Assembly (NCBI GenBank): GCA_946998205.1
Contig: CAMPYJ010000055.1
Location: forward strand, 1-14,527
Length of the DNA stretch: 14,527 nucleotides
Source of the DNA: an uncultured Prevotella sp.
GTDB taxonomy: Bacteria > Bacteroidota > Bacteroidia > Bacteroidales > Bacteroidaceae
Reading direction: 5' to 3'
The first letter of the stretch is position 1. Each line of letters starts with the position of its first letter. The notes below the pieces were generated by a model. The model worked only from the letters and a program-made list of their open reading frames with translations. It did not search any database and was not told where the DNA came from. The translations under genes were made by a program, and so were the position numbers. Shown here piece by piece: positions 7,648 to 14,527 of this stretch.

Positions 7648-7695
7648 AAAAAATGGTTAGCATTCACCGCATCTCAACAAAGACATGCGGTGAAT
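7648..7695 (-). promoter_or_regulatory. Strong stem-loop with T-run between susD-like and EEP genes
   Basis: ATTCACCGCAT (7662-7672) and ATGCGGTGAAT (7685-7695) are perfect 11-bp reverse complements around a 12-base loop. In the leftward transcript the stem is followed by 8 bases and then six U residues (7653-7648), ending just before the EEP start codon at 7644. The gap between stem and U-run makes it a poor classical terminator. A leaky attenuator or an RNA-stabilising 3' structure for the susCD part is more likely; either would make susCD mRNA more abundant than the enzyme mRNA. Confidence 0.6.
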
Positions 7696-7720
7696 ATTTG
7701 TTACGATTATACGCAAGCGG

Positions 7721-9502
7721 TTACCAATTTGGATTCTGCGTAAGCTTTCCTCCATAGAGCGTCACCTGGTCTTGCGGAATGGGATAGAGATAGTCACGCC
7801 CTTCGTTCCATTTCCTCGGCTTCTTCCTGATGTCATGCACAATGATGTTTCCCCCTTTAGCTCCATGTTCCAACTCTATATTGTCGCCCAGCTTAAGGAA
7901 CGTAGAAATACCAGAAAGTTCTGGATACATATTTTCTGTTGGCACTTGTTCACCATCGTACACACAAACATCCAGTGCATCACTTTTCCCGTTTCCGTTG
8001 AGATCCAGCACGACAAACTTCTTTTCCGGGTCCAGTGCAGGAACATACATTCCTCTGAACTGCTTTTCAAAAGCCTTTCCCTCTTTCCAACGCATCAGAT
8101 CATCATAGCGAAAACCCTCTCCAAAGAGTTCTATGGTTCGTTCGCGTCTTATCTCTAATATCACGCCTTTGTTGGGTCCATCAACCTGTGGATACCCTGT
8201 CTCGGCACTCATCAAGTAGGGGTCTGGATTGGAATTGGCCGCTGCCATTATGAGTGGTGGCATTCCAACCCTTGCCCGCAACTTAGATATCGTGCGGTCC
8301 AAATCGGCTTGTGTCAGCGTTCCAAGCTCCGCCTTTGCCTCCGCCAAATTGAGGTACACCTCTGCAGCACGGAATAATATGATATCTGTATGAGCCTTGT
8401 TATAACTGTCTTGTCCTCCATCGCTCACCCACTTCGATATTTGATACCCAGTAGTTGCAGAAGCAAAGTTTGGAGAAACCACCGTATTTGACCCTATACG
8501 TTTGTGTCCTGGTGCTACAATTGTTTGCGACAATCTTGGATCGCGTCCTTGCATCTCATCGTAGTAATCCAACTCACGGTAATCCTTTTTATCCGTGAAA
8601 CGAGTCCCATCCATCATCAAATAGCTATCCACTATCTTCTTGTTCATTCCCGGTTTGGCTCCACCTGTAAGAAAATACTGGTTTACGCTGTGTACAATGT
8701 TCAGCTTCAAGTTATAGTTTCGCGCCAGTATCACTTCGTCCTTCAATGCATTATCTGCAACGAAAAGCTGGCGATAGGGTTCTGCAGAACCTGTGTGTAA
8801 TGTATAAGGACTGTCAGATACAAAAGCTTCGGCTGCACTGGCAGCCTCCTTAAGCCAGGTTTCGTAACCAGCTATGCCATGGTATTTACGAAACGTTCCT
8901 TCATATAAGAAAATTCTAGACTTTAAAGCCAACGCAGTCCATTTAGTAACCCTGTACGCATTAACAGCATTTGGTAAACTTTCTATGGCACAGTTTATAT
9001 CCTTGAGGATATTTTCGAGAAGTTCGTCGCGACTCGTTCGTGGAGCGTACAGTCTGTCATCAGTAGACCCTAACTGTGTCTCAAACCAAGGGACAGCCCC
9101 AAACCGCTTTAACTTATTAAAATAGAAATACGCACGGAAAAAGCGAGCAACTCCCTCATATTCTTTGCGAGCCGCAGCATCAGGACATTTTGCTACACAG
9201 TCCATGAAAGTATTAATATTAACCAAACTGCTCCATGACCAACCACCTCCAGAACTGGGTACGGCACGCGTTCCCATTACTTCATTGGTTAGACTGGTGG
9301 GTATGATTAGATCGGCTGTTTCACCATACAAAGCATCTGCACTGGGAAAATCGGCATAAAAGCCATTTGTGAAAGTTGCCAACTCGGAACGATTGTTGAA
9401 ATAGTTTTCTGCACCAAGGGCATCCATTGGCTCTCTGTCCAACGAGCAACTACATAGAGATGCAAATAACAATGCGACTGTTATATAATTTATTGTTTTC
9501 AT
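7721..9502 (-). CDS. SusD/RagB-family glycan-binding outer-membrane lipoprotein
   Basis: This 593-residue protein is the surface partner that captures glycan for the SusC channel. The signal peptide ends in the lipobox LCSC, so Cys19 is the likely lipidated residue, followed by SLDREP as in many SusD proteins. The SusD N-terminal region shows the TPR-like helices (YEGVARFFRAYFYFNKLKRFG, 115-135; WTALALKSRIFLYEGTF, 188-204). The C-terminal half carries family signatures: TDIILFRAAEVYLNLAEAKAELG (372-394), ILEIRRERTIELFGEGFRYDDLMRWK (448-473) and the final PIPQDQVTL...QNPNW. Residues 500-511 form an EF-hand- or dockerin-like loop (DLNGNGKSDALD). The gene begins 15 bases after the SusC stop, the usual tight pair. 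Ligand specificity cannot be deduced; it presumably matches the GH89/GH3 substrate. Confidence 0.95.
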   Translation of the reverse strand: MKTINYITVALLFASLCSCSLDREPMDALGAENYFNNRSELATFTNGFYADFPSADALYGETADLIIPTSLTNEVMGTRAVPSSGGGWSWSSLVNINTFMDCVAKCPDAAARKEYEGVARFFRAYFYFNKLKRFGAVPWFETQLGSTDDRLYAPRTSRDELLENILKDINCAIESLPNAVNAYRVTKWTALALKSRIFLYEGTFRKYHGIAGYETWLKEAASAAEAFVSDSPYTLHTGSAEPYRQLFVADNALKDEVILARNYNLKLNIVHSVNQYFLTGGAKPGMNKKIVDSYLMMDGTRFTDKKDYRELDYYDEMQGRDPRLSQTIVAPGHKRIGSNTVVSPNFASATTGYQISKWVSDGGQDSYNKAHTDIILFRAAEVYLNLAEAKAELGTLTQADLDRTISKLRARVGMPPLIMAAANSNPDPYLMSAETGYPQVDGPNKGVILEIRRERTIELFGEGFRYDDLMRWKEGKAFEKQFRGMYVPALDPEKKFVVLDLNGNGKSDALDVCVYDGEQVPTENMYPELSGISTFLKLGDNIELEHGAKGGNIIVHDIRKKPRKWNEGRDYLYPIPQDQVTLYGGKLTQNPNW

Positions 9503-9517
9503 AGATTATCAGTATTA

Positions 9518-12500
9518 TTAGAATGAAATATCAAGACCAAAAGAATAAGTTTTTGAGAATGGATACACACGTCCATTGGCATCACTTGTCATCTGCTCTG
9601 GGTCGAGGTAGTCGTTCTTCAGCTTAGTTGTTGTAAATAAATTTTCTCCACTGAAGTAAACTCTCACCTTGCTCAAGTTCAGTTTCTGGGTTAAAGAGGC
9701 GGGAATGGTATATCCTATCGTAAGGTTTTTCAGACGGCAATAAGCCAAGTCTTGCAGATATCTGTCATTTACTCGCTTCATGGCAAACCAACGAGCCTGG
9801 TCTGCCCCTGCCCTTGGGAAATAAGCATCTGTATTTGTTGGAGTCCACACCTTTCCTGCAAAATCAGATGGAATGAAAGAACTATAAGATCGTGAATAGA
9901 GCCCCCAAAATAGCATATTATTGTCACCAGGATATAGATTTTGCTTGCCAAGCCCTTGCCAAAACATAGAAACATCAAAACCCAGCCATGACAGGTTTGC
10001 CGTAAAGCTATAGAGGTATCTTGGCATCCTGTTTCCTATTTTCAACAAATCACCATGATTATCAAGCGTTCCCTTTCCATTGTCAATCTTCTTAGAACCA
10101 TCAATGTCTGAGAATATCAAATCACCAGCATTGGAGGTGAAACGATTTCCTCCCAAGAAAGTTTGGTCTACATGTCTTTTGGCAACTTCATCATCAGTCT
10201 TGTATATGCCTTCTACATGATAGCCCCAAATTTCTCCCCATTCCATACCTTCGTAGTTCTTTCCCAGCGTTTTAGTTTCATTACCAGCAAACTTTACCAA
10301 CTTAGCCTGACTGTCAGCCAAAGAGGCAGAAATACTATAAACAAAAGGATGCCCTGCAAGATTGAACATATCGCTCCAGCTAAGAGTCAACTCATATCCA
10401 CGTGTTCTGAGCTGCCCATTGTTCTCCAAAGGAGCATTATATCCATACACAGCTGGCAAGGTTAGCGATGCAGCCAACATTTCTTTGGTTTCGCGTTGGT
10501 AAATATCAAGAACACCTGTAAGCCTATTGTTAAAGAAACCTACGTCTATGCCGACATTCTTAGTTACGATAGTTTCCCATGTCAGGCTACCCGAAACGGG
10601 AGCATCAAGTTTGGTATAGGCATCGCGCTTATTGTCAAAGATATAGTGGATGTTTTCTGTACCCACTACAGATGCACGACGAATAAACGGGTAATAAGGA
10701 TTAGCATATCCATCAGTAACCTGATTGCCCAACGAACCAACAGAGCCTCGTATCTTCAGGTTGCTTACCACACTACGCAAAGGACTGAAGAAACGCTCAT
10801 CACTCATGCGCCAACCGACAGAAACAGAGGGAAAGAACCCCCAACGACTACCTGACAAGAAACGAGATGTACCATCGTATCGCATGTTGACTTCGGCAAG
10901 ATACTTGCCCAAATAGTCATAGCTTACCCTACCAAAATAGCCTAACAGCGCATACTCATGTCTTCCACCCTTGGCGCCTTTGTTCCCCGATCCGAGTGCC
11001 AAATCATTCAATACGTCCGACTGGATACCGTATGATGAAGCCTCTACGTTTTTGTAAAATTCGGTTTCATAGTTCATACCAGCCACTACATTTAAATTAT
11101 GTGCTCGTAAGAAGGTCTTATGATAAGATGCAAACAAGTCATAAACGGAAACATCCTCGGTTGTACGTATTTCCTTCAGCCGACTGGCGAAAAAGCCCGA
11201 GTTGGCAGTAAGCACCACTCCTGGTCGCTCTGAATATTCAAAGTTAGCCTGCCGAAATTGCTTATCTTTTATATATGTACGATAGGTATACTTACCCGTA
11301 ACGTCGAGCCCTGGCAATATATGCACAGTAGCTCCCATAGAGTACGTGTGTTGGGTTTTCGCTACGTTCGTAAATCCATTACCTGTTCTAAGCATGGCAG
11401 CAAATCCGTCTGCGGGCCGATTGCCAGAATTTGGCAGTGTATATACATTTGTACCATCAGGATTTGCAGGACTTATCCAAGGCATGGCATGAAAGGTGAG
11501 GTTGCCAATGTTGCCACCATCCTCATAATCATATCCTGGCTGCTTGTATTTAGATTTGAAGAGTAAGGCACTAAACGAAATATCAAGCCACGAAGTTGCA
11601 GTTGCATTGAACTTGGCCATCAATGTGCGTGTATGGTATTTATCGGTATTGATAGCATAAATACCCTTACGGTCGTTAGCACTACCACTTACCATATAGT
11701 TGTATTTCTTATTACCACCACTGATACTCAAGTTGTTATTCCATGTAGGCTGCTTGTAGTCGAATAGATAATTATACCAATCAAAGTTGCCATAGTAGTG
11801 ATAGCGACCGTCTTTTCCAGTAACTACCCAAGGACGCTGTTGAACTTCTGTAACATCATCTCGCCGAGCCTTCAATTCAGCATAATCTTCCTGCGTAAAA
11901 TTAGTATACCCATTGTTATTGGTGGCCATATTAAACTGGTCTACCAGCCGTGCAGCGTCATAACCGCAGGTCATGAAGGATGTCTTTGTGGTTGGTGCCG
12001 ACCAGCTGTAGCGCCCATTGTAGGTAATATGAACCTGCCCGTCCTTGTTTGACTTTGTTGTTACCAAAATCACCCCGAATCCTGCTCTGGCGCCATAAAT
12101 GGCAGCCGATGCGGCATCCTTTAGTACTGATATAGACTCTATATCGTTGGGATTGACACGGTCGATATTACCTTCCACACCATCAATAAGCACCAGCGGT
12201 GCGCCACTGTTGACAATAGATGTGGCTCCACGTATGTTCATACGTGTTGCTTCTCCTGGTGTACCCGAGGCAAAGGTAATGGTAAGATTGGGTACCTGTC
12301 CCTGCAGCATTTGTCCAACACTGTTTACAGGGCGGTCTTTCAGCTCATCTGCCGTCACCGTACTTACAGCACCTATGAGGTTGGCTTTTTTCTTCACACC
12401 ATAACCTACCACCACCACTTCGGCAATGTCTGCATTATCTTCTGCCAACACGACAGTGATTTTTCCTTTGGGTTTGTTGATTGTCTGAGAATGATAGCCC

Positions 12501-13090
12501 ACATACGACACATCCAGCGCCGTCCCATCCTGCATGTCTATCGTAAAGAAGCCATCTACATTGCTCACCGTGGCTATGTTGTGACCTTTTACTCTGACAG
12601 TGGCTCCTACAACAGGTTCACCAGCATTGTCAACCACTTTGCCTGTCACCACATACCCCACGGCCTGTTTTTCGCGGTCATGGCGACCGGCTGGACTTTC
12701 TTTTGACACCTTTCGCTGCCCATCCTTATAGAGCGTAACCTGCCTTCCCGTACGCCGATAAGCAATGTTGGTGCTGGCAAAAAGCTGCTGCAACACATCG
12801 TCTATCTGCCGGTTGTGGCTGCGAAGCGTTACCTTGTTGCGCAGCTCGCCCCTGACATCGTCGTTGTACACAAAAACATAACCGCCAGAACGCTCAATCT
12901 TACTGATGGCGTCAGCAACAGTCATGTTTGCCACATTGAGCGTAACTCTTAAACTTTGGTCATTCATGGCTTCCGCAGGAACGGCCTGCACGCCAGAGAG
13001 CGACAGGATGGCTGCAAGAGCCATGACCTTTGCTGACAGCCGGTAAGGCTGAGGCGACAAATTGTGAGACATAGTTTTAAATAGATTCAT
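9518..13090 (-). CDS. SusC/RagA-family TonB-dependent transporter with STN signalling domain
   Basis: This 1190-residue outer-membrane protein imports oligosaccharides with TonB energy. A signal peptide ends near residue 36 or 41 (VQA or AEA). Next comes an STN domain (about 46-123; LRVTLNVANMTVADAISKIE, IDDVLQQLF), which contacts a FecR-type anti-sigma factor. A carboxypeptidase-D-like beta-sandwich (147-215; VTGKVVDNAGEPVVGATV), a TonB-box-like EVVVVGYG (224-231) and the plug (about 232-347; NIRGATSIVNSGAPLVLIDG, DAASAAIYGARAGFGVILVTT) follow. The rest is a 22-strand-type beta-barrel ending in an aromatic residue (LDISF). The extra STN domain explains the length over simple SusC proteins. 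A loop DIDGSKKID is the usual SusC calcium-like motif. The start could be Met7 (13072), but Met1 is kept because either leaves a working signal peptide. It follows fecR by 63 bases and pairs with the SusD gene. Confidence 0.95.
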   Translation of the reverse strand: MNLFKTMSHNLSPQPYRLSAKVMALAAILSLSGVQAVPAEAMNDQSLRVTLNVANMTVADAISKIERSGGYVFVYNDDVRGELRNKVTLRSHNRQIDDVLQQLFASTNIAYRRTGRQVTLYKDGQRKVSKESPAGRHDREKQAVGYVVTGKVVDNAGEPVVGATVRVKGHNIATVSNVDGFFTIDMQDGTALDVSYVGYHSQTINKPKGKITVVLAEDNADIAEVVVVGYGVKKKANLIGAVSTVTADELKDRPVNSVGQMLQGQVPNLTITFASGTPGEATRMNIRGATSIVNSGAPLVLIDGVEGNIDRVNPNDIESISVLKDAASAAIYGARAGFGVILVTTKSNKDGQVHITYNGRYSWSAPTTKTSFMTCGYDAARLVDQFNMATNNNGYTNFTQEDYAELKARRDDVTEVQQRPWVVTGKDGRYHYYGNFDWYNYLFDYKQPTWNNNLSISGGNKKYNYMVSGSANDRKGIYAINTDKYHTRTLMAKFNATATSWLDISFSALLFKSKYKQPGYDYEDGGNIGNLTFHAMPWISPANPDGTNVYTLPNSGNRPADGFAAMLRTGNGFTNVAKTQHTYSMGATVHILPGLDVTGKYTYRTYIKDKQFRQANFEYSERPGVVLTANSGFFASRLKEIRTTEDVSVYDLFASYHKTFLRAHNLNVVAGMNYETEFYKNVEASSYGIQSDVLNDLALGSGNKGAKGGRHEYALLGYFGRVSYDYLGKYLAEVNMRYDGTSRFLSGSRWGFFPSVSVGWRMSDERFFSPLRSVVSNLKIRGSVGSLGNQVTDGYANPYYPFIRRASVVGTENIHYIFDNKRDAYTKLDAPVSGSLTWETIVTKNVGIDVGFFNNRLTGVLDIYQRETKEMLAASLTLPAVYGYNAPLENNGQLRTRGYELTLSWSDMFNLAGHPFVYSISASLADSQAKLVKFAGNETKTLGKNYEGMEWGEIWGYHVEGIYKTDDEVAKRHVDQTFLGGNRFTSNAGDLIFSDIDGSKKIDNGKGTLDNHGDLLKIGNRMPRYLYSFTANLSWLGFDVSMFWQGLGKQNLYPGDNNMLFWGLYSRSYSSFIPSDFAGKVWTPTNTDAYFPRAGADQARWFAMKRVNDRYLQDLAYCRLKNLTIGYTIPASLTQKLNLSKVRVYFSGENLFTTTKLKNDYLDPEQMTSDANGRVYPFSKTYSFGLDISF

Positions 13091-13153
13091 GTTAGTTTAT
13101 AAATTTAGGTTAGTGATATTATTAGATTTTCTTGGCATTAAAAGCTATTCACC

Positions 13154-14329
13154 TCATTGCGTGGACGACTCTCTTTCTGCACGTTTCGAGAACTCTACCT
13201 TGCTACCTCGTGTGGTATATGTAGCATGGGTGAGCAAGGCAATGGCATCAAGCACGCTTTCGACACGGTCAGATAGGTACAGCTTACCTGAAATATTCTG
13301 CCGCATGGTATGGCTATCAACGGCTGTAAGCGCAATTCCATAATACTTACCCACCTGCTGGAAGGCCTCCGCAATGGGGGTGTTGTCAAACAACAAGTAG
13401 TTATCCTTCCAGCTTACATAGGAGCGTACGTCAACATCACGCTTCTCCATGCGGTTGCCAACGAGCCGGACCTGCTCATTTGGTGACATGGCAACCGCTT
13501 GCCCGGTAGTCGATTGTACCGTAACCTTTCCTTTAACAAGCACCACCGATGGCGTACTGTCATCATGGTATGCTGACACACCGAAACTCGTACCATGAAC
13601 CGCCACATTCATGTCCTTTGTGTAAACGGTAAAAGGTCGAGATGGCTGATGCACCACATCAACATAAACCTCGCCATTCACCCTTATATCCCTCGCTGTT
13701 CTACCAAAGCGAGTGGGCACCTCCACCTGCGTATTGGCATTCACCCACAATTGTGAACCATCATCCAGCAACATCGTAACATGCTTCCCATAAGGAACGG
13801 ATATATTACACCTATCACCGCTCAACAGTGGTTTCATCCTGTCTCTTCCATACACGCACCCCTTGCTGACGACTATGGGAGCCGCAGAGGACACGGACAC
13901 ACTTTTACCCCCAACAGTTAGCACGACATCTGTACCCTGCGCTTTGGCAACAAGGTTTTCTTGGTAAGCCTGATCCGCACCCCATCGTCCAAGAGCCAAA
14001 TAGCCTAATGGAAGAGCCAAAAGCACCAACATGGCTGCAACAGCCACCCAACGATACCATTGCTGCCGCTTATGCTGTTGGGCAATGCTACATTGAATGT
14101 TTTGCAGCAAGGTTTCGCCTTCACTGTACACAAAATCGTTAAGGCGTATGCTGTCGGCAACACGTATAGCTTTCTGTATCTCTTGCTCCAACTCAGGATG
14201 ACTTTGTCTGTACTCCTCCCAATGGGCGCCTAATTCAGAATCGCCCGTGAGACGCCAAATGACAAAGCTGCCATCCTCTGCCAGCAAGAAGTCTTCGTAA
14301 GACTTAGGCATTTGTTCTTCAGTATCCAT
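13154..14329 (-). CDS. FecR-family anti-sigma factor (inner membrane)
   Basis: This 391-residue protein has a cytoplasmic N-terminal region (1-90) that should bind an ECF sigma factor, one transmembrane helix (about 93-113; VAVAAMLVLLALPLGYLALG), and a periplasmic part. The FecR domain lies at about 175-272, with VPYGKHVTMLLDDGSQLWVNANT, VNGEVYVDV, FTVYTKDMNVAVHGTSFGV and the KGKVTV ending. A DUF4974-type C-terminal domain (about 312-380; FDNTPIAEAFQQVGKYYGI) resembles an STN fold and is expected to meet the STN domain of the SusC protein. The family holds its sigma factor until the receptor signals ligand. It is the first PUL gene, directly upstream of the STN-bearing SusC gene, as expected for a signalling set. 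The usual adjacent upstream sigma gene is not in the window. An alternative start is Met7 (14311). Confidence 0.94.
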   Translation of the reverse strand: MDTEEQMPKSYEDFLLAEDGSFVIWRLTGDSELGAHWEEYRQSHPELEQEIQKAIRVADSIRLNDFVYSEGETLLQNIQCSIAQQHKRQQWYRWVAVAAMLVLLALPLGYLALGRWGADQAYQENLVAKAQGTDVVLTVGGKSVSVSSAAPIVVSKGCVYGRDRMKPLLSGDRCNISVPYGKHVTMLLDDGSQLWVNANTQVEVPTRFGRTARDIRVNGEVYVDVVHQPSRPFTVYTKDMNVAVHGTSFGVSAYHDDSTPSVVLVKGKVTVQSTTGQAVAMSPNEQVRLVGNRMEKRDVDVRSYVSWKDNYLLFDNTPIAEAFQQVGKYYGIALTAVDSHTMRQNISGKLYLSDRVESVLDAIALLTHATYTTRGSKVEFSKRAERESSTQ

Positions 14330-14399
14330 GGTTACTCAAAAATTTAACGGTAAGACAACGTAAGTAAGAATTTGTAGACACACAAGCACGATTTTTTTA

Positions 14400-14432
14400 C
14401 GAAAATAATATCTTTTAACAGAACACACCGAA
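14400..14432 (-). promoter_or_regulatory. Weak candidate promoter upstream of fecR
   Basis: On the minus strand TTCG (14432-14429), a 21-base spacer and TATTTTCG (14407-14400) resemble the TTTG / TAnnTTTG pattern, each with one mismatch. Transcription would start about 60 bases before the fecR ATG. It could be a basal housekeeping promoter; an ECF-type promoter cannot be recognised without the sigma consensus. Confidence 0.25.
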
Positions 14433-14452
14433 GTTGGTAACTATTCAGCAAT

Positions 14453-14466
14453 GGTCATAGGTCATA
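14453..14466. repeat. Tandem 7-base direct repeat upstream of fecR
   Basis: GGTCATA occurs twice head to tail (14453-14459 and 14460-14466). On the leftward strand this is TATGACC twice, about 20 bases upstream of the weak -33 candidate. This position suits an activator site, but the repeat is short and could be chance. Confidence 0.35.
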
Positions 14467-14475
14467 CGCCATCTC

Positions 14476-14497
14476 CCATCCTACAATGATAGGATGG
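14476..14497. repeat. Perfect 8-bp hairpin upstream of fecR
   Basis: CCATCCTA (14476-14483) and TAGGATGG (14490-14497) pair exactly around the 6-base loop CAATGA. No T-run follows on either strand, so it is not a clear intrinsic terminator. It may be an operator for the PUL or a 3' structure of a gene beyond the window edge. Confidence 0.4.
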
Positions 14498-14527
14498 TGC
14501 TGATGGCATTGAGTTGTGACTGATGGT

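Larger units (their letters stand above)
14330..14527. other. Upstream region of the PUL (no gene seen)
   Basis: About 200 bases between the fecR start and the window edge hold no convincing coding frame on either strand. They contain a weak leftward promoter candidate (14400-14432), a tandem 7-base repeat (14453-14466) and a perfect 8-bp hairpin (14476-14497). This is the expected control region of the fecR-susC-susD operon. Confidence 0.55.

Noticed and set aside
14330..14527. A sigma-factor gene directly upstream of fecR
   Set aside because: I looked for one because it is the usual arrangement, but saw no coding frame with sigma motifs in these bases.

Overview
The window looks like chromosomal DNA from a Bacteroidota bacterium, most likely Prevotella or a close relative (genus inferred from style, not from a search). 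The signs are a SusC/SusD outer-membrane pair, a FecR-type anti-sigma factor with its TonB-receptor signalling domain, Bacteroidota-style promoters (TTTG around -33, TAnnTTTG around -7), lipoprotein signals, and no strong Shine-Dalgarno sites.

Layout. Positions 1-100 hold the first 33 codons of a leftward gene cut by the window edge. An AT-rich divergent promoter region follows (101-442). A rightward gene for a seven-helix Bax-inhibitor-1/YccA membrane protein comes next (443-1159), then a rightward ECF sigma factor gene (about 1250-1873). Everything from 14329 down to 1943 reads leftward and forms one polysaccharide utilization locus (PUL): fecR, SusC-like TonB receptor with an STN domain, SusD-like lipoprotein, endonuclease/exonuclease/phosphatase (EEP)-fold lipoprotein, GH89 alpha-N-acetylglucosaminidase, and GH3 beta-glycosidase with a PA14 insert. 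The sigma gene and the PUL converge at about 1874-1942. About 200 bases without a gene lie upstream of fecR to the window end.

Proposed working model (inference from family knowledge). The SusC/SusD pair binds and imports an oligosaccharide across the outer membrane. The STN domain of SusC reports cargo to FecR in the inner membrane, and FecR then frees an ECF sigma factor that activates the PUL. The EEP lipoprotein, GH89 and GH3 enzymes trim the glycan outside the inner membrane. GH89 is the most informative member because known GH89 enzymes remove terminal alpha-linked GlcNAc, as on some mucin O-glycans and heparan sulfate. ECF/FecR control is also common in host-glycan PULs.

The points most worth a second look are: (1) the only sigma gene in view is at the far, convergent end of the locus rather than next to fecR; (2) the enzyme set GH89 + GH3-PA14 + EEP is unusual and suggests an alpha-GlcNAc glycan, possibly with a phosphodiester; (3) a perfect 11-bp stem-loop lies between susD and the downstream enzyme genes; (4) tandem repeats and a perfect hairpin lie upstream of fecR. 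No mobile element, CRISPR array, tRNA or rRNA was seen.
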